Assembly: GCA_003586115.2 (NCBI GenBank)
Contig: QVOM02000042.1
Coordinates: 80,069,620-80,133,619 of the forward strand
From: Salvator merianae
Taxonomy: Eukaryota; Chordata; Lepidosauria; Squamata; Teiidae
Direction of reading: 5' to 3'
DNA length: 64,000 bases
Positions 23,861-34,498 of this stretch are shown here, in pieces (the first letter of the stretch is position 1; every line of letters begins with the position of its first letter). The notes under the pieces were generated by a model. The model ran no database searches. It worked only from the letters and a program-made list of their open reading frames with translations, and had not been told where the DNA came from. Position numbers and translations under genes: made by a program.

Positions 23861-24450
23861 CATAAGAACATAAGAGGAGCCTTGCTGGATCAGGTCACAG
23901 CCCATCTAGTCCAGCATTCTGTTTCACACAGTGGCCCACCAATTGCTTCTGGGCATTCTCATGCAGAATATAAAGGCAAAACCTTCACCTGCTCTTGACT
24001 CCCTGCAAATGGTTTTACAGACATCCTGCCCGTCTTTCTAACCTGGAGGCGCAGTACCTAGGCATCAATTCTAGTAGCCATTGATACACCTGACCTCCAT
24101 GAATTTGTCCAATCCTTTCTTAAAGCTATCTAGGCTGATTGCTGTCACCACCTCATTCGGTAATAAATTGTCAGTCCTAACTCTCCTACCCATCAGCTTC
24201 CAGAGAATGCCCCCTGGTCCTCGTGTTGTGTCTGAGAGAAAAAACCCTTCTCTCTCTCCACCTTATCCATACCATGCATGATTTTATATACTTCAGTCAG
24301 GTCTCCTCTTAAACGCCACTTTTCAAGGCTGAAGAGGCCAAGGCGTTGCAGCCTGATTTCATAAGGAAGGTGTTCCAGCCCCTTGATCATTCTGGTTGCC
24401 CTTTTCTGCACCTTCTTCAGTTCTACAATATCTTTTCTGAGGTGAGGTAA
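23861..24450 (-). mobile_element. CR1 3' segment, first of two near-identical copies
   Basis: This 590-bp segment starts with the CR1 3' terminal repeat (CATAAGAACATAAGAG on the plus strand) and contains the 3' UTR and the last ~90 codons of ORF2 (HLRKDIVELKKVQKRATRMI and following, minus strand). It is repeated directly at 24451-25040. By eye only two bases differ: A at 24274 versus G at 24864, and A at 24449 versus G at 25039. Confidence 0.92.
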
Positions 24451-24782
24451 CATAAGAACATAAGAGGAGCCTTGCTGGATCAGGTCACAGCCCATCTAGT
24501 CCAGCATTCTGTTTCACACAGTGGCCCACCAATTGCTTCTGGGCATTCTCATGCAGAATATAAAGGCAAAACCTTCACCTGCTCTTGACTCCCTGCAAAT
24601 GGTTTTACAGACATCCTGCCCGTCTTTCTAACCTGGAGGCGCAGTACCTAGGCATCAATTCTAGTAGCCATTGATACACCTGACCTCCATGAATTTGTCC
24701 AATCCTTTCTTAAAGCTATCTAGGCTGATTGCTGTCACCACCTCATTCGGTAATAAATTGTCAGTCCTAACTCTCCTACCCA

Positions 24783-27470
24783 TCAGCTTCCAGAGAATGC
24801 CCCCTGGTCCTCGTGTTGTGTCTGAGAGAAAAAACCCTTCTCTCTCTCCACCTTATCCATACCGTGCATGATTTTATATACTTCAGTCAGGTCTCCTCTT
24901 AAACGCCACTTTTCAAGGCTGAAGAGGCCAAGGCGTTGCAGCCTGATTTCATAAGGAAGGTGTTCCAGCCCCTTGATCATTCTGGTTGCCCTTTTCTGCA
25001 CCTTCTTCAGTTCTACAATATCTTTTCTGAGGTGAGGTGACCAGAACTGTACACAATATTCCAAGTGTGGCCTCACCATAGATTTGTAAAGAGGCACAAT
25101 GACACTTGCTGACTTGTTTTCTATTCCCTTCCTAATTACCCCTAGCATTGAATTTGCTTTTTTCACTGCCGCTGCACACTTGAGTTGACATCTTCATTGA
25201 GCTGTCTAGGAGAATCCCGAGGTCCTTTTCCTGGTTTGTCACAGAAAGTTTGCCCCCCCTCAGTTTATAGGTGTAATTGGGGTTCTTTGCCCCAATGTGC
25301 ATCACTTTGCACTTGCTAAGATTGAAGTGCATTTGCCACTTCGTTGCCTACTCACCCAATGTCAAGAGATCCCTCTGAAGCTCTTTACAATCACTTTGTT
25401 TTTACCACCCTGAACAATTTAGTGTAATCAGCAAACCTTGCTAACTCACTACTTACCCCTGTGTCGAGATCATTTATGAATAAATTAAAAAACTCAGCTT
25501 CCAATACTGAACCTTGCGGTATCCCACTTTTCACCTCTTTCCACTCTGAGAACTGTCCATTTATTTGTACTCTCTGTTTCCTGTCCTTAAACCAGTTACC
25601 AATCCAAGACAGGACCTGTCCTCTTATTCCGTGACTGCTGAACTTATTCAGGAGTCTTTGATGAGGGACTTTGTCAAAAGCCTTCTGAAAGTCCAGATAG
25701 ACAATGTCAACTGGGTCATCTTTATCCACATGTTTATTAACACTTTCAAAGAATTCTAACAAGTAAGGTATGATTTACCTTTGCAGAAGCCATGCTGATT
25801 TTCTTTCAGCAATGCTTGCTCTTCTATGTGTTCAGTAATATTATCCTTAATTATGGTTTCCATCACTTTACCTGGAACTGATGTTAAGCTGACTGGTCTT
25901 TAATTTCCTGGATCACCCCTTGATCCATTTTTGAAGATCAGTGTCACATTTGCCACCCTCCAGTCTTCAGGCACAGAGCCTGATTTTAGGGAAAGATTAT
26001 ATATTTTGGCTAGAAGCTCAACAGTTTCAAATTTGAGTTCTTTAAGAACTCTCGGATGAATGTCATCTGGTCCTGGTGATTTATTAGTATTTAGTTTATC
26101 AAGACATGTAAGAACCGCCTTCTTGGTTACCGCTATCTGATCTACTTCTTCTGACTCCCTCCCTGAAAGGATTGATTCAGCTGCTGGCATATGCTCTCTA
26201 TCCTCCTTAGTAAAAACAGAGGCAAAAAAATCATTTAGCCTTTCTGCAATCTCTGTGTCCCCTGTAATTATCCCCTTCTGTTCATTATGATCTAGTGGTG
26301 CAACTGCTTTTCTGGCTGGATTCCTACTTCTGATATACTTAAAGAATTTCTTGTTATTTCTCTTGATGTTCTTAGCAATGTGCTCCTCAAAGTTCTTAGC
26401 ATTCCTGATTGCTGCCTTGCATTTGTTCTGCTAGAGCTTGTGTTCTTTCCTGTTCTCCACATTAGGGCAAGCCTTCCGTTTTCTGAATGCTCTTTCTTTG
26501 CTTTTAATGACTTCCCTTACTGCATTTGTAAGCCACACTGGTGTCCTCTTGGACTTGGCAGCCCCTTTCCTTCTTTTAGGTATGCATTCTAATTGAGTCT
26601 CCATTAATGTGTTTTTAAATAGTTTCCATGCATTTTGGAGTGATTGAACTCTTCTAACGTTTCCTTTCAATTTTATTTTTACCAGTTTTCTCATTTGGGG
26701 AAAATTTTCCTTATGAAAGTTTAAGGTCTCTGTGTTCGATTGTGTCAACAACTTACTGTCTGTATTTAAATTGAAGGTTATCGCATTGTGATCACTGTTC
26801 CCTATTGGATCAGTTACAGTGACATTTTGTATTAGATCCTGTGTATTACTTAGGATCAAGTCCAGGATTCCCTTTCTTCTGGTTGGTTCCACAACCAGCT
26901 GCTGAAGAGAGCAATCATTTAGCATGTCTAGGAATTTTATCTCCCTCTCATGAGTTGAATAAGAGTTCAGCCAGTCTATGTGGGGGTAGTTGAAGTCTCC
27001 CATTATAACTACCCTTCCCTTTTTTGATGCCTCCATGACCTCGTTTTCCAATTGCTGGTCTTCTTCATGAGTTTGGTTGGGAAGGCAATAGCATGTCCCT
27101 AACGTTAGACTTGTTTTCTGACCTGGTATTGTTACCCATAGTGTCTCTATGGATGGATCTGTTTTATCTGGAAGTTTAAGTTCATAAGATTCTACCTCTT
27201 TCTTAACGTATAAGGCTGCACCACTTCCAATTTGCCCATTCCGGTCTTTCCGGTACAGTTTGTAACTTGGGATCACTGGTTTTCCCCTTTGGTTTTCATC
27301 AGTCCGCCAGGTTTCAGTAATGGCAATAATATCAATATTTTTGTCCATCACTAAACATTCCAGCTCCCCTATTTTGGCTCGGAGGCTCCTGGCATTTGCA
27401 TACAGGCATTTGTATGCACTCTTCTTTTGAAAATTCTGCCCTTTAGGATCATGTGCAATCATTGACTGCT
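24783..27470 (-). pseudogene. CR1 ORF2 (endonuclease and reverse transcriptase)
   Basis: The endonuclease lies at 27460-26700 and is nearly intact: NARSLRAKIGELE, ITETW, VVIMGDFNYPHIDW, and SDHNAI for the catalytic SDH motif. One frame runs from 27462 through a TAG at 26431 and on to a TAA at 25900 inside the RT (GDPGN, then the RPVSLTS block). A frameshift follows near 25765, where four bases are missing relative to the related CR1 at 42950. The RT palm (25391-25762) has YLDFQKAFDKVPH and IPQGSVL, but the active site reads FADYTK rather than a DD motif. Two further frame changes lead to the C-terminus at 24783. Confidence 0.9.
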
Positions 27471-27539
27471 TCTTGCCTCTTTTTGCTTGAATACTACTGA
27501 CTAGTTTCCCACTCTACTCACTGAACTGTGCACTTTCAC

Positions 27540-28230
27540 GAACCGGATGCTGCCCAGCTCCTATCGTCTTCCCCCCAGGGATTAGTTTAAAAGCTGCTCT
27601 GTGACCTTTTTAATATTAAGCGCCAGCAGTCTGGTTCCATCTTGGTTCAAGTGCAACCCATCCCTTTTGTACAGGTTTGGCTTGTCTCAAAATGTTCCCC
27701 AGTTCCTGGCAAATCTAAACCCTTCCTCTTGACACCACTGCCTCATCCAGGCCTTGAGGCTCCTGAGCTCTGCCTGTCTAGTGGCCCTGCACATGGAACA
27801 GGTAGCATTTCTGAGAATGCAACCTTAGAGATCCTGGATTTCAGTCTTCTACCTAGCACCCTAAATTTGGCTTCCAGGACCCCCCGCTTAGCCTTCCCAA
27901 CATCACTGGTACCGACATGTACCAGTGGTCACACTGGCTCCTCCCCAGCGCTGTCTACCAACCTATCTAGATGCTATGTGATGTCCGCAACTTTTGCATC
28001 CGGCAGGTAAGTCACTATGCTGTCTACATGCCCATCACAAACCTGTCTTTCTGTATTTCTAATAGTCGAATCACCCACTACAAGAAGTCCCCCTCCCACC
28101 ATCCATGGAGGAGTATCCTCAGTGCAATAGGATACAGGCATATCCTCTAAGGAAGGGGTCCCAACTAAGGGAAAGTGTCCCTCTTCCTCAGCCTGATGTC
28201 CTCCCTGCCTGAGACCTGCGCTCTCCAAGG
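27540..28230 (-). pseudogene. CR1 ORF1 remnant with SGNH/esterase-like motif
   Basis: The minus-strand text LLVVGDSTIRNTERQVCDGH and, after an in-frame TAG, HVGTSDVGK match the GDS and HVGTND blocks of the esterase-like domain in CR1 ORF1 proteins. That domain is known from family descriptions in chicken and turtle CR1. At least two in-frame stops (TAG near 27980, TGA near 27942) break it. This identification explains a stretch that otherwise looks like random short frames. Confidence 0.72.
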
Positions 28231-28470
28231 CAGCTGGAGTGGGATGCTCCTACTGCATCCCTGCAGACCTCATTCTCATGCCTATCACTCTCTCTCTGCT
28301 TCTCCAGGTCCACTACCTTGGCGCTTCAAGGGAAGAAACCCGTTCCCTGAGAGCCAGGAGCCCATTACACCGAGCACACACCCACAACTTCTGCCCAGCA
28401 GGCAGATAATCATACATATGACACTGGAATACACTGGAAAGCCTCCCTTCTCCTGCTGGCTATCTACCTT

Positions 28471-29310
28471 ATACTTTTATACTTATACTTTCTGCTGTGA
28501 TTTCTGCCTTATACTTATACTTTCTGCTGTGATTTTTGGATTTTCGCATATGAGTGATCAATTTTATGTTTGCAGACTGGTTCAGTTTCACACCTTAGCA
28601 AGGGAACTTTGTAGAATGGCAATAATTTTTGGCAGTTGTATATTTTGCTGTCTAGCGTTTTCATTACGATGCTGCTCTGGTACCGTTTTTAGCACAAAGG
28701 AGTGAACTGTGTAGAATTCCTTTTTGAGGAACTGAAATGGCTCATTATTGACCACAGAATACATTGATTTTTTTTCTCTCCTCTTTTCCTATCCTCTCTC
28801 TCTATTTTCTTGAAAGTGCACCATGAAGACAGTGATGTGTGAAGAAATCTTTACAGGACTTTCCCTCTTATTTCAAAATTTGTTCTTAATGCCAAATGTA
28901 CCATTAGGTGCCTTTACATGTTGAAAACATCCATCATCCTTTTTCGTCACCATGACATTTCCAGCTGCCTCTGGGAATTGTAGGTCTTTCTCTTGTTATT
29001 GCTTCCTTGTAACCCACCTTGAAGTCTGAAAGTTACATTTGGCTGTTGCAACTAGTTCAAAAGATCAGATGTAGTAATCAGTGGGTCACTGTTTAGGCAG
29101 AATGAAGCCACTTAGGGTTTGAAGGGCAAACCGGCAACTTGTAGGAATTGAAAGAGGGCTTGTAATCTGAGAGAGGTCATGTGACTGCTCTGCACCTGCC
29201 CTTGATACCCCAAAACCAAGGATCCAAAAAATCGCCCAGTTTGCCAGTTAAGCCTACCTCCACTTAGTCTGCAAGAGCCTGCCATGTGACCCAAAGAACA
29301 CAGTGAAAAA
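28471..29310. other. Intronic sequence without recognised genes
   Basis: No gene or confident repeat was seen. Confidence 0.4.
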
Positions 29311-29314
29311 GGTA

Positions 29315-30660
29315 TCAGTTTTCTTTTTCTTTTTTCTTTTTATTAAGTATAAAACATCCTGTTACATATAGCTATTATAAAAATATCAATCGGTACAATT
29401 TATACTTTACTGCTAATTGATGACTTCTGATCTTCTGAACAATTGATTGGTATCTGTAATTTCCACTCCTGCATGTCTTTGTCTTTCCCCATTCTGCAAA
29501 ACCTGCCAATGGTAATTCATTCCCTGATGACTGTAGATAGTCAATAAAGGGTCACCAATTCTTAACAAAATTTGACATACTTTTATCTCTTAGTAAATTT
29601 GTCAGTTTATCCGTTTCTATGAAGTCTAACTGAAGCCATTAGACTATGCTCAAGACCTATAATGAAGGAAATATATCAATATTAACTTGTTTTTTTTATT
29701 ATGGAAGTATATCCTTACAGTCCATGCTACATTTGCACAAGTATTGGGCCTGCTTTAGTAAAGGCAAAAGCTGTGTGAAGTTTTACTGTCTTCAAAGATA
29801 AAAAAGCAGTAGAAGATAAAGTAACCAAGTCATAGATTAAAGAATGTAAACTATCTGTATAATTATTCTTACTAGAAAATGTACTGAAATATGCTAGTTT
29901 TCATGTTGCATTTCTTTGGTTAGAAACTTAACCTAATAACATATGGAGACTTAGTGTCTGGATCAGTCATGGATCATAGATAGGGGAGAGGAATGTACAT
30001 CTCACTTTTTTCTGGATGTTTAGAATTTTGTTTTTGATTGGATGGAGAGCAAAGAGTGTATAAAAAGCAACTGCACTTTATCAGTAAACCACTGCACTTA
30101 TCTCTGTGAGAGAGGTGTTGGTCCTTTTTGGACAAAAAGTACTTTGTGACTTTCCTTCTTATGTTTCTTTTCCGTGAGATTTAGAGTTTGTTCCCATGGC
30201 TCCGCGCTTACTTTGGGGTTTGGGAATTGGCAGCATATCAATTTTACAGTCCAGTCCTCCAAAGGATGAATTTTCAGCATTTTCCATTGCTACGCCTATA
30301 TCAGTCTAGCTGCAGTAACAATATATTGCATTACAACATATTTTTCCAATTCCTTAGTTATCAAACTCAGTAAAAAATATTTCTGGCTTAAAATGTATCT
30401 TTTTTAACTTTTTTTTTTGCATTTCAGTATGTATCTATAGCCAAAAGCTTTTTACTTTTGGGCATGTCCACCACATGTGATAATCTGCTCTCAGTTTTTG
30501 AACTAAGCACACTATGCAGAGGCATTTGGTGTAACCCAAATAAGTATCCAAAAGGATACCATGTTGGTGCCATGTGAAAGTGTGCAAACAAAGTGGTAGC
30601 AGAAGGTTGCAGATAAAAAACCATATTCAATGTCTCCATACCGTATCAGATTGCAAAGGG
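29315..30660 (-). mobile_element. L1 LINE 3' fragment
   Basis: On the minus strand, an L1 ORF2 C-terminus with LDTYLGYTKCLC and YHMWWTCPKVKSFW lies at about 30440-30600. It is followed leftward by a long degraded ORF2 tail and 3' UTR, ending in a T-rich tract (poly-A tail) at about 29318-29345. It is 5'-truncated just upstream of the cysteine motif and has many stops. Confidence 0.72.
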
Positions 30661-31590
30661 GGTTAAGCAAGGGGAACAGATGCCCTGGGCTAATCCCTCC
30701 CCCAAACAAATAAAAGGCTACCCACCTCCTCTTCCTCCACAGGACAATCTTGCACTTCAGAAGCAAAGTTCTAAAAACACGGAGCTAGTTAGCATGGTGA
30801 TCCAAAAGCCAACTCAGGTGCTCATGCATGGCATGGCAGCTGCCAGCCACATACTTATAAAAGGAAAATACAAACACAGGTGGTCAAGCAAAAGCTTTTG
30901 TGCATGGCAGATCAAAAGTTGGGTGTGGAGCAGAACAAAAGTACGGTGCAGCTGAAGGAGGAAAGCTAGGTATTTAAATTCCGGGGTGGAGGCCTTCAGA
31001 CTGTGTAGGTTGATGGAAAAGCTGAAATAGTCATACACACAGCAATCACAAGGGTTGACCCATCAGAGATGAAAAGGCTAAGCTGGGCAGAAATTAGAAA
31101 TGGTAGGCCAGAGGTTCTTGTAAAGTATATCAGTTTCCATTTAATTTTCCTAAGACCAATTGAATGGACTTCTCTGAATTTATAATTTTGAGTCTGGTCC
31201 AGCCCTGTTGTCACCCAGCTGAAGTAAGACTTGATGCATGATAGACAAAACCCAGCTTGAATGACTTTCAGTTGTGCCATTTTGCTGTCTGCAGTTCTGT
31301 CTTTTCTGTTCTCATCATCCCAATAAATGGATCATTGCTAAAGTTGATGAAGGTTGTCTTTAAGTATGTGCCACCAGAGAACTACTACCTTTATTCTGAG
31401 TCTATGATTGTCAGTTTCAGTGGATGTTCTGAGTTCTAGAATTTTGTTTTTGTTTTAAGCTAAGTCTCTTTGTAACTTGTAAAACGTTATACAGCTAACA
31501 TATAATACAGCTGCAACATTAAAGGAATATTTTAAAAGCTATTAGATAGCACTTGTTAAGTATTCTGAGTGCTTTGCTTTTTGTTTTGTT
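30661..31590. other. Intronic sequence without recognised genes
   Basis: No gene was seen between two L1 fragments of opposite strand. Confidence 0.4.
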
Positions 31591-31599
31591 TACTTGTTT

Positions 31600-34255
31600 C
31601 CAGGATTTGTATCTCACCGTTTTGTACTGACAAGATGGAATTGTATTGCACAATATTCTTGGTGTAAAAAGATGCAGGTTGAACAGCAAGATAAACTTCT
31701 TGCTGAACTATCTGCCTTGGAAGGAGAACACAAAACATTTAGGTCTAAAATGATGTATAAACAAATTCAGCTTAAGTGTAAGGAACTTGATGTCTTAGAT
31801 TTGGGCAAAGTAGCTAGGAACTTATTACATTTTAAATATAAGTACGAGTGGGAAGGAAACAGGAATTCAAAATACCTTGCAATTCTTTTTAAAAAGAGAG
31901 CACTTTGCTCTAGTAAAAAAGGAGCCTCCTCAATTCAGTCTGATCATTATTGCCCCCTTTCTCTTTTGACTCAAGACTTAAAAATCTTTACAGACACATT
32001 AGCAGATTGGTTATGAAACATTCTGCCCTCTATTATTTCTCATGAACAATATGGTTTTATAGTCCAAAAGTTATCAGACTTCTACTTAATATTCTTCTAC
32101 TTAATATTCTTCACCACTGCCACTTAAATTGCTCACTGCTATCAGTTATTTCTCTTGATTTGTGCAAAGCTTCTGACTTGGTTGATCATAATTATTTGCT
32201 TCAGCTGTTGTGCATTTATCAATTTGGCCCCAAATTTATTTCTTCAATTTTGCCCATTTACTCTAAAGCTTTGGCTTTGGTCTTTATAAATAATGTAGCT
32301 TCCCCCAGTTTCCCTATTAACAGAGGAAACAGACAAGTGTGTCCATTTGCTTCTCTTTTGTTTGTTCTTGCTATCGAGCCATTGTCTTTAACCGTTAAAA
32401 TGTTGCTCGGAGTTTAGGGGATATACTATTGATGATAAAGAATACAAAATCAGTTCATTTGCTGATGATGTTTCGTTATTTACAAGCTCTTCCTTAAATT
32501 CTTTCACCCCTTTACAGAAGTTACTGACTGCCTTTTATGCAGCATCGGAGGGCTACAAGTTAATACGAGTAAACAGTTATGATGTTTCAGTCCTTTGTGC
32601 CTTCCGTTCAGCTGGCCATGTGCAGGAGATCGGGATTCCGTATTGTCCCCAAGGCTTTCCGGTATTTAGGGATGCTTATTCCAACAAAACTGCATACCTT
32701 GGTTTCATCAAATGATCAGGTAGCCTGGAGTAAAATTAAGAAAGCAATTAATTCCTGGAAGTCTCAGTCTTTGTCCCAGTTGGGATACATTGCGGCCATT
32801 AAGATATGCCTGTGATTACGTTTTTGTTTCAAATGCTGCCTTTATCTCCCCCACCCAAACTGTTAGCTCGGTTTGATAAGCTTATACACCACTAAATCTG
32901 TGGCTGCAAGAAGCCAAGACTTGCTAAGTCCTTAAGAATTAGAGCTAGTGATAAGGGAGGTTGGGGGATTCCTAGACTAGACCTATGTCTAGATGCTTTC
33001 CATTTAAGGCAGTTATTTAGAATTGTTTATTGTCAACCATATCCTGGGCAAATACTGAATTTGTATCTTTTCCAGCTTTTCTTGACATTCCTGTTTTTGC
33101 GCCTATTAATATTAAATTGTTAAAATCATCATCTACTTCCCTTGGAAAAGATTTTATTTTGGCCTGGCTCAGATGGAAAAATAAACTTTGTTTGTGCCCT
33201 TTGTTGATTATACCCATTTCATCCTTACAGTGTCTGTTGCTTCAAGTGTCCTCTCAGGTACTTCCCAAGCTGCCTGATAAAGGGTACAGCAGTTTAGGGA
33301 ACTGTTACTCCCCAAATAGGACTATAAAAGATAAACCCAAATTATTAGCACTTCTGTCATCTTATCCAAGTAATTGGCTGGCAGCATATAATGCAATTGC
33401 CTTCCTTGAATCTCAGTCTACTAAATTGGGAAGTTATAAAGAGACTACTCCCTTAGAGTTGCTAATCGTACAGCCCAAAAATACTGCTTATGGTAATATT
33501 AAATAAATTTCCCATATTTTATTAGATTCTCAACCTAATCTTCTTCATGCAGTATGTTATGCTTGGGAGAATGACTTAAAAATTAAGATTTGTGCGACTG
33601 ATTGGCAGGCTTTATTGTCACAAACTTTTTTCTAAAAATCTACAGGTGAGAAAAAGCAATTTGAAATTATTACATAGGTGCTATTATAACTCCATGTCAG
33701 TTATCTTATATGAAGTGATCAATTCCTCCCCTCTGGTGGCACTGTCGGGAAGTCAAAAGCTGTTATTTTCATATGTGGTGGGAACGTGTATTTGTGTATT
33801 TGTTTTGGAAATTGGTTTTTCTTGAAATCAAAAAGTTTATACACCTTGACATTGAACTTGCTTGCTCCGATATTGATCTCATGATAACCAGCCTAACACC
33901 ACTAGGATTCTGCTGGACTTTTTACTAACAGCTGCCAGACAGGTCATTGCGCAGGGCTGGAAAGACTACAAGTGCTTCATGATTCAGCATTGGTACTCAG
34001 GTGTTTGGCATTTACTCTCCCTGGAATTTGTGCAACTTGAACAGTTCCAAGTTTTTGCAGTTATGATGGACTTTTATTCTGTTTGGCAACCGTTTTCTAG
34101 TGGCGGCACCTATTATGTCAGACTCTTCCATACTGGATATACCTCTACTTATGAATTTGTTTTTTCCCCACCAGCTCTATTTGAGTTTCTGTTGAATATT
34201 GCTTGTATGTTTATATGTTATTTATCTTTAATAAAATTTTGGAGAAAAACATAAT
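31600..34255 (+). mobile_element. L1-type LINE, 5'-truncated
   Basis: Plus-strand ORF2 remnant of about 2.6 kb. After the lost endonuclease comes the linker (EQQDKLLAELSALEGEHKTF, KQIQLKCKELDVLDLGKVAR). The RT follows with DLVDHNYLLQLL, RGNRQVCPFASLLFVLAIEPL (a degraded RGxRQGCPLSP block) and FADDVSLF at about 32458-32481. Then the thumb and C-terminal text follow (KGGWGIPRLDL). The 3' end is TTTAATAAAATTTTGGAGAAAAAC and an (ATAAT)n tail. Overall it resembles a Tx1-like branch of L1 and is distinct from the other L1 copies in this window. Multiple frameshifts and stops are present. Confidence 0.82.
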
Positions 34256-34323
34256 ATAATAATATAATATAATGATATTTATAGTAATATCATATAATAA
34301 AAGCAATGTTTTCTCTTGATCAG

Positions 34324-34498
34324 TTAGGCGTAAAAGTAGAAAATACAGTTAAGACTAAAATAGAGCAGAATGAAAATAGTATATGCCAGGAAATGAAAAA
34401 CCAGGAAATAGAAACATCAGTACAAAACCATATGACCAAACAAACACAGCTTAGCAAGTTTTCAGCAGAAAAAAAGAAAATGTATTTTTTGAACACAG
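34324..34498 (+). CDS. Possible isolated coding exon (unrecognised)
   Basis: A 175-bp open stretch is flanked by a plausible acceptor (TTTCTCTTGATCAG before 34324) and donor (ACAG/GTATTT after 34498). Translated in phase 0 it gives LGVKVENTVKTKIEQNE...KKKMYFLNT, a K/E/Q/N-rich, possibly coiled-coil text. I do not recognise a family. It begins about 70 bp after the tail of the L1 at 34255. It could be chance, a processed remnant or a host exon, and evidence is weak without homology. Confidence 0.22.

Larger units (their letters stand above)
24451..28470 (-). mobile_element. Near-full-length CR1 LINE
   Basis: CR1 element on the minus strand, about 4.0 kb, with remnants of both ORFs. It ends at the left in the CATAAGAA-type 3' repeat. 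ORF2 (endonuclease, reverse transcriptase) spans about 27480-24780, and an ORF1-like region with an SGNH/esterase signature lies at about 28230-27540. The 5' limit is uncertain. Near 28455-28555 there is a local duplication of TTATACTTATACTTTCTGCT. CR1 copies are usually truncated to a few hundred bases, so a copy reaching ORF1 is uncommon. Confidence 0.88.

Noticed and set aside
24193..25166. Two separate CR1 proteins
   Set aside because: They are the same C-terminal ORF2 segment appearing twice because of the 590-bp duplication.
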